DNA of 64,000 nt from the NCBI GenBank assembly GCA_963931865.1, contig OZ007509.1, positions 9,857,625 to 9,921,624 of the forward strand, read 5' to 3'. This document shows, piece after piece, positions 48,901-57,359 of the stretch. Every line of letters begins with the position of its first letter. The first letter of the stretch is position 1. Under the pieces are notes generated by a model. The model was not told where the DNA came from. It saw only the letters and a list, made by a program, of their open reading frames with translations, and ran no database searches. Made by a program: the position numbers and the translations under genes. Source of the stretch: Axinella damicornis (taxonomy: Eukaryota > Porifera > Demospongiae > Axinellida > Axinellidae).

Positions 48901-51900
48901 TTGCATTTTGTGTGAGCTATGCAACTGCACCCCATGTCACCTGTGGTTACTAGTTACCTATCATGTATCTACATGGTTTAGTAAAATAATTTTAGCATGC
49001 ACTGATTGTCTGTTGCACAGTGTAAGTGATTATTTGATCTGCAGGATGACGCAAACAAGGATGGTGGGAAGTGGATGGTCCGGCTCAAGAAAGGCATTGC
49101 CTCCCGGTGTTGGGAAAACCTGGTGAGGAAGATCTTAATCACATCTTTACCTTTATGCTAAATGCCCCTTAGGTTTCGAGTGAGTCTGTGATAATGATTG
49201 GGCAAGCATGAGCAAACCCCACGTTGACAACATGTATGTGTATACATCTTGCATACATGCTTGTAGTTCTTATGTATTGAATGACATGCACACCAGTGGG
49301 GCGTATCCAGGATGTCGCGCACTGTGCAATTTTTTTGGTGTGCGATGTTAAGGGGGTCTATCTTCCAATTTTCCACCCTCTGAGTTGCTTTCTGAAGCCA
49401 TTCAGATCGAGGCACGTGTACGTGGCTAGCTGTTGACAGATCTCATCATCTCAGTGCATCAGTTAACCAGAGGCTTATTTCTCTTTCAATTGAGAGTCAG
49501 CAAAGTCAGTGAGTCTCTACTCACACATTGTACAGCAAAAGTTTTGTTTATTGCCCGGGCACAATCAACCATTGCCCGAGCCTGGGCCTAAGGTAGGCCC
49601 GGGCTTGGCTACGCCACTTATGCACACTGTATGTAACTGTTCTGCAAATGACAGAAAGTTTCTTGCATCTTGAGTGAATTCAAAATTCCTGACTGGCCAA
49701 ACAGGAATCTGACGAGTTGATGATATCAGTCTTGAATAATCTACAATGTACTTCTTCAGTGGCAACAGCAAAGACTGAGATCACCTTCCTCTTCATGGAT
49801 ATACATAGCAGTGGGGACTACTGCATGGCAACAAAGACGCAAGAGTGTTTTCTTCTTTCTTTTTTTTTACTGCATGACACAGCTATGGAGACTCGTATCC
49901 TGCACATCAGTATTACACTGGGGTGCCCAGAGGGCATACCCGAATCTATGGAACATGAAATGAAATGGATGGAAATGGAATGGAATGGAGTAGCAGTAAT
50001 GTACATGCACATCCTGTAGATGGGATCGTTTGTGTCGTGGTCAGTGTGCAGCTGTTCCGAGCTTTCACTGTAGGGGCAGGAAGCTCCAAACGAGGCCAGG
50101 TGACTTACAGCCCGATTACACTACAGACCGAGAAGGGCTGATTCGCTCCGGTTCGACGCAGATCAATCTGGGAGGTGCGTTTACACTACGCCGCCCAAGC
50201 GCTCCATGTACGTGCGATCCGGGGTCGAAGTTCATGATTAGTCACATGCCCGGACTGCATTCTCACGAGACTAGTCATGTTCGATATACAACACCATGAC
50301 AACCCCTCGTCTCGAAACCGGACCCTTCGTGATCTGGTTCGGATACTATTGTCAACCGTCACGCCCCCCGTCCACACCCTACCAACGGGATCGATTCCGT
50401 TTACACTTGGGGCGGGAGCGCTCCGGGTCGAACCAGATCGATGGAGTTCGGTGGTCCAGTACGGAGCGGATCGGAGCGGTTCGGTTCGTGTTTACATTAC
50501 GAGATAATTCGAACCAGTTCGAGCTGGATCGATCCAGAGCGCTAGTTTAAATGGGCTGTAAGTAGGCCTATATCTTAGAAGCAGCCGTACCTCATTATGT
50601 CTGTGTAGCTTGATAATAGCTATGTGCACAGTAACGCGGGAGACGACCTACACACGGAGAGAATCGCCGCTATTATTTCTATTAGCTCTATGGACAGTAG
50701 TCTGGTAGTGTATTGTCCATGGAGCTGGAGGTACCCAGCCTCATTCCGAGCCTCGGCCGGCTTTATGCATATTGCCACGCCCACTTTCGCTGTTTCACGA
50801 CTGACATAGATAGCTAGAGCTCACTCGAGCAGAGAGAATAAATACAACAGCAAACACATAATGCAACACAAGCACACATCAGATCATGTCATGTCTCATC
50901 CAATGGGCTGTAACCTATAGCTAGCTATCATGTCATGAAGACCATGCAGTGAATACGCCAAGGCACAGGCACCCCCAGACATGACAACATTCTCCCATCA
51001 CCATCACCCTGGAGCGAACCATCAGATTCCTCTGGCCACTCTTTTTGGTCACATACGAGGGAGGGGGCAATGTCCCCAAAGAATACAACTCCACTGCACA
51101 CCCGTTCGAGGTACGTACATGCAAGTCTTATGGGCTTGCACCAGGTACCACAGAAGTCTTGTCACTTCGAAAAATAAGAGCTCTCTCACAGCTCCCAGTG
51201 GCATGTCTCCAAGAAAATCACACCGCTGCACACTCCTTCGAGGGGCTCTCACCACAGTCTTATCTTCGAAAGTAAGAGCACTCTCTCACAACTAGCTGTA
51301 CTACAGCTACTTGTAGCTACTTATTCGTGCATGTGCATGCTCGGTCCAGCTACTATTATTCCGTTCCATTTCATTCCATTTCATTTCATTTCATTTCACG
51401 TTCCATAGATTCGGTTATGCCATGCCCAGAGACCTCAGTAAAGCTTTGCTAGAGGGACTATCATGGGAGGCAGGCTATGGTCAAGGCATTCATTTGCTGT
51501 TATGAGCAGGGCAGAGTACTTCAGTACGCTTGATCAGTGTGCAGTGTGTAGATACTGTGTGTGTATCTGCTTCAGCCTGCCAATTCGGTTCCTGTGTTAT
51601 AGCTGAAGATCCATACACTGCTCATAGTGTGTAGCTGTAGTGTCGTGCTTGCTCACAACATCAGTTCACTAATAACTAGCGGAATGCAAGACGTGGGTGA
51701 TCCTGAATGAGACATTTTGAACTGCACCCATACATCACCAAATTTCATTAACTGCAAAGATGCTAGAACATCATGGTACTCAGGCCCGTAACCAGGATTT
51801 TGTGAGGGGGGTTACATTTTGGGACAAGTTGTCAATGCTTCATCCAGAGATGAGGGGCCGCGCAAAGCGTGGTCATAGCTAGGGGGGTCCGGGGGCATGC

Positions 51901-54900
51901 CCCCCCCCGTGAAAATTTTGAAAAAATTGACTGTCTGAGGTGCATTTTGGCGCATTCTCTGCCCAGTGTATCTAAAATTCATTACTACATAGCTATCCGA
52001 GTGAAAATTACACAAAATTGTACACAACATGGCCATTAAAATGGGCTAAAAAGGTAAACTAGCTGCTTCCATTCTACGGGGGTGTTTGCAAATGAAAATC
52101 TTATAAACAGTGTCAACATCAATTGCTACATGGTAATGAGTGTGTATGAGTCCCAGAGCGCTAAGTCTCTCCTCTTTCTGTGTACATCTCATTGACAAGT
52201 AATTGTTGGCAGACTGAGAGGATCCACAGAGACGCTGATGTCCTCGATCGGCGAAAGCTGCGGTTCTGGACCAGAAGATGAGCTGGGGTGTTCCTCAGAT
52301 GGTGATCCAGTGTCACGTTCTGCAATCACAAAACACCCAGGAGGCTGCACTTATCATGACTGCGCCGGACTACTTAATGATTTAATAAACAGAACTTGTT
52401 AGCTAGGATGTTATCAGGCTATGTTAATACTTAGCTATAACCCTGCATGGTATGATAGACAAAGTGAAAGTGTAGCTACTCACCATTGCCTGTGTCCTTC
52501 ATCGTTTACTTACAGAAGTATGCTTGAATGCCCTGTGCCTGTGGAGCCCGTTGTCGTTTCATCCTTCTGCACTCGCATAGCGCCTAGCAGCTGCGCAGCA
52601 ATTGAATTGCACATTGCATCGTGCACGTACGTGGACGTGGGTGGCCGGCTAGTGGCCTCGTTCCATGCGTATGCATGCGCGTATGGCCTGGGGGACGCAT
52701 GCCTAGTCTGGGGACAAGACAGCTGTGAGTACGAGTGCAACGTCGCCGGTGTGGCTGGCCGGCCGGCTACATGTAGCCTCGTACCCAGGCTAGGCTACAT
52801 GTACAAAACCCAAGGTCGCTACAGTACTATAGTCGAGTAGACGTACGGTCACACCGCAACGGCTACGCGAAGGCGATGACCTTCAGGAAAGGTGCGTTCT
52901 TGGCTCGAGGGGGGTTCGTCCGCACCCAACGAACCCCCCCTGGTTACGGCCCTGGTACTACTTTGTTAATGTCGGAAGCAGCACAGCTGGAACTATGATG
53001 CAATCAAGTCTCAAAGGTTGGGGAGGTGGGTGTCCCCTGCTGGGTGCTACTATGACTGCTATGTCTCCACTTGGCTGTAGAAAGTCACTTCGCAAGGTTC
53101 ATGAAAACTGCAGTAACTTAACTTCCAATTGCAGACAGGGCCAGTTTAACCTTTTCACTGATAAATTAATATGCATTTTAACAAGGAAATTGAATAGCAT
53201 TTACTTAAAAAAATCATAGCAGCACTGCTATGCTTCAAACTCCTTAGCAACTAAGCCTTTCTAGCTAGCTGAGCTACTTATACACATTATGATGAATCTT
53301 AGAGCTCTAGCTGTTACGTGCACAGTGAAAAACTCGGAAATTTCAATGAATTTGATAATTTTTAACGGCACACAATGCCAGCATTTTCAAGAATAAAACA
53401 CTTGTGTATTGTTATCCTATCCTCATGAGCCCCTCATACGTATGCACTCTGTCCATGTCCTCGTCCGGTCCTTGTCCGGTCCTTGTCCGTGTCCATGTCG
53501 TCGTTCGGTCCTCGTCTTTCAGGATGGACGTCCCGGGGTGAACTAGCCCTTTGAACAGCCAGGCACTGTTGGTCTTGGGCTACACCCTTGACCAATTAAC
53601 TCTGCCATCAGGCCCCAGCGTGTTTATAGCCCTCTTGTAAGGGCACTATCCTATGCTTAAACTGGTACCTTGCATCACCGTTTGGGCGACTGAATTTACT
53701 TCATTACATTACACTCCTGGTAAGGGAAAAATTGTGCTGCGTAAAATAATGTAAACAATAAACGTTTGACTACTTCGGAATGGCCTATAAAGATTCTGAC
53801 TGCACCGCCGTGATCGCCATGATGCAGTGACACAACCACATAATAATTGTGCTGAAACTCATCTTGATGGTGGAGATACAAGTGCTTTTGTCTCGCCGTG
53901 GCCGCCATTGCTCGAGCGCACTCTCCGACTTCCGGTGGCAGTGCCGATCTTAGGAAAGGCACAAACATAAAATGTCTCATTCAGGATCACCCATGATCAC
54001 CCATGTCTTGCATTCCATTAAACGTGGTACGTATCTAAGCGCACTATGTGTCACTTAAGAATATACTTTTTAACGAGGGGTAACCGCACTCCTGGTAGCC
54101 GGGTTGCAACCGGTTGCAACTCGACGTTAGCGCAACTCATTCCAATTAACGCACATGCCACGTGAGAACCATGCCGTCGACATCGATTGATTGAGCCATA
54201 TGATTGAGCTGAGTCAGCAATGGCGGCCCAAGGAGAAGACAAGACTGTTACAGCACTAACAACTTCGCCAGCACGGTGAGTTTTGGCATGTAAGCGTCAG
54301 TGAACGACAGTGATCACGGCTGTGTGGTCAGAATCTTCGTAATTATTAAACTGCACCCACACATCACCAAATTTCATAAACTGCAAAGATGCTATGTCTC
54401 CACTTGGCTGTAGAAAGTCACTTCGCAAGGTTCATGAAAACTGCAGTAATTTAACTTCCAATTGCAGACAGGGCCAGCTTAAATTATGCCACATTCATGA
54501 CCTTATAACTACAACCACTCATTAACCAGCAAAACGTTCGAAATGGGGATGCATCAAACACTAATCCTGGCCTATACGTACATTCGTACTTGCCTAAGCA
54601 CATCAATTTATGCAATATCTGTGCTCCAAGGAGCCGGTAAACGCAAAACTGTTAACACGATAATTCAATCAGCAAATTTGTGCGCCAAGTGCATGAAATC
54701 ATTCAAGTCGATCTCTATCAAAACCAAACTCCGCGCTCCGCGTATATACGTATTCCCAGTAACTGTTTTTTTTTTCTGACTGAGCTCACATGGCAATGGT
54801 GTATTTGCGTAAGTCTAAATAGAACCCACCACAAAGCTTTCCAAGTGGTCTGGCAATCTGGATGTATGTGGGCCTTAGGGTAGTTAGTAAAGTCTGCAAA

Positions 54901-57322
54901 TTTGAAGCCTAATATTAGTTTGGCAGTTCGAGGGCATCAAAAAATTGCACTTTTCCTATACACACATGTACATATGGTGGGGGGATTAGGGTATCCCCCA
55001 ACAATACATAACATACATATGAGAAAAGTGGTGCCCTCTAACTGTCAAACTGTACCAGCTTTATAGGCTTCAAACTTATGAAATATCCTAAGGCCTACGA
55101 ACAATCAGATTGCCAAATCTCTCAGGAATTTTGCTGAGACTTACGCAAACGTGTCATTCCTGTGTATGTGATGTCTGCAGATACATGCATGTACCAGTAG
55201 GATGGCGAAGTTGCCTGGGCAGAGCATGCATCCACACAAAGTTTGCAGAAGCGTCTGCACATAGTCTTGGGGCATGTGTGGGACATGCCCCAGAAATATG
55301 TTGGTTACTTATGGGCCTGTTTTGTATCATACTGACGTACATAATGGAACGGTTTGGAACAAGTAACTTACTGGAATGTACATATACTCTCTAATCTGGG
55401 CCTCCCACTGCTGACTGGCATGCAATATTATATTGCTACTAAGGCGTACCTCCATGGGCAGGGCACACTCCCCAGTTGCTATAGGGCTGTGTGCCATACA
55501 GTATTCACTGCCACATTTATTGAATGTTATCCATGCAGAGGTTTACTGAATGTTATCCATTTGCCACTACAGCTACTGGCTATACTTGGAGAGCAGTTCA
55601 TTGTTGGCAATGAGATATGTGGAGCAGTGATCTCTGTGAGACCAACTGAGGACATCATATCCCTGTGGAATAGGACAGCCAGTGATAATGCCATCACAGC
55701 CAGAATAAGGTATGCCTGCATGTAGGTCCGAAGTAGACATTGTTTCCGAAGGATGAGTTCATGTGGAAGATATTTTAGTCTGCAAACGAGAATGAATTGT
55801 GTGCTCTTGTATGGCAGTCTGCTTTAGGATTCAGTCTTGCAATACATATACGTAGCTGCTATAGAAAATTAATGATTTGTGTCTACAAAATGGTTCAGTA
55901 CAGAACTGTGAGTACCAGCTGCATATACGTAGGTTAGATGACAAGTCCATGGCAGTATGGGATTTAGAAAGTGTAAGGGCCCTAGGGATTTAGAAGGCCA
56001 GGTTCCTGTAGCAATCGGGATTTAATTCTTTAGGGTCCGTAGTGCATAAATGCGCAGAATTAGCGTCCTTTCATACTATGGCTTCCCACTTCGTGGTGAC
56101 GGATGGTCTTCGACTAGCACTGATCCTGGAGACTTGTCAGTAGTCCCCCTCTGTATAGCTACAGAGAAGTAAGAGCGCCAAGCGTCCGCCCCATTGTAAG
56201 TCCATCGAACGGTAAAGGTAAAAAGCTGTATTTCGCTGTCAGTATACACTTACTTGCAATAACGCTCCTGTTTTGACTTGCTGTTGCTCTGCCCTTTGCA
56301 GCAATAAATTGATTAGCGATGGTCCTGCGCGTATGGCAAGACGACAGTCGAGTTTTTAGCAGCTGGTCGAACAGCACAATAGCATTCCTAGCACTAGTGA
56401 GGATGCTACTAGTTGCCTAAATCTGTAGAGGAAACACCAACTCTAACCAACCCAATTACCAGTGAGTATAGTAGGGGGGAGGGTGCCGAACAACGACTGG
56501 CTTGCTGAGCTCAACTACTAGTTCATAGTACATGTAGGTAGGAATAGTCAGAATCTGCCAAAGTTTGTGACCGAGATGCAATAAGTTTTGATCACACAAC
56601 GTTTCGACCTGGGTAGGTACCCAGGTCGAAACGTGTGATCGGTCACAAACTTTGGCAGATGGGGGAGAAGAAGGACAAGAAGCGCTGCATTGCGAAGGTA
56701 CTTGTGAGTGTTGGCACCACCGCTGGTGTGCTGAGGTAACAAAGCAACGCTTTGAGGCAATTTCTGCCTCAACTGAGCTGTTCCTTTGCCCTTTGCCCTT
56801 ACAGGTAATTGGGTTGTACACAGTAGGTAGAAGTAGTAAGCGTCAACAATGGGCTCTAGACAAATGGGGCATGTGTGGGTCGCAGCTGGGTTTGAATTTG
56901 AAATGGTCGCTTTCTTGCTCGGTTTTTTCGGCCTTGCACCGCCAGTAGCTGCTACTGGCTTGCTAGCTGTCTGCTTCGTTCGCGCCATGACAGTCTTAGA
57001 CCTCGCAGTCTTCACCGTACTCATTCTTCTACAGATGAACTAGGAGTGGTGGAATGAGACGTACAAACTCGCTTCATTCAACGAGTTGTTACTTAGTTCA
57101 TAGTTGGGATTTTTGTTCGTGTGTGTAGAGACAAAGGCTTTCCCGGAGTGTCACACTGGGCAGATCATCTCAGGGAAGATTTTGGAGATGGTTACAGCTT
57201 GTGTTTGCTGTTGTGATAGATGATAGTTTTACTTCAAGTACTTTTCTTGGAACAAGGACCTTCCTGGTATGAAATCCTTCTGGGTGGAGCTGTAAGCTTG
57301 CAGCCATTTTAGTGACTGTCAT

Positions 57323-57359
<37 letters not shown>

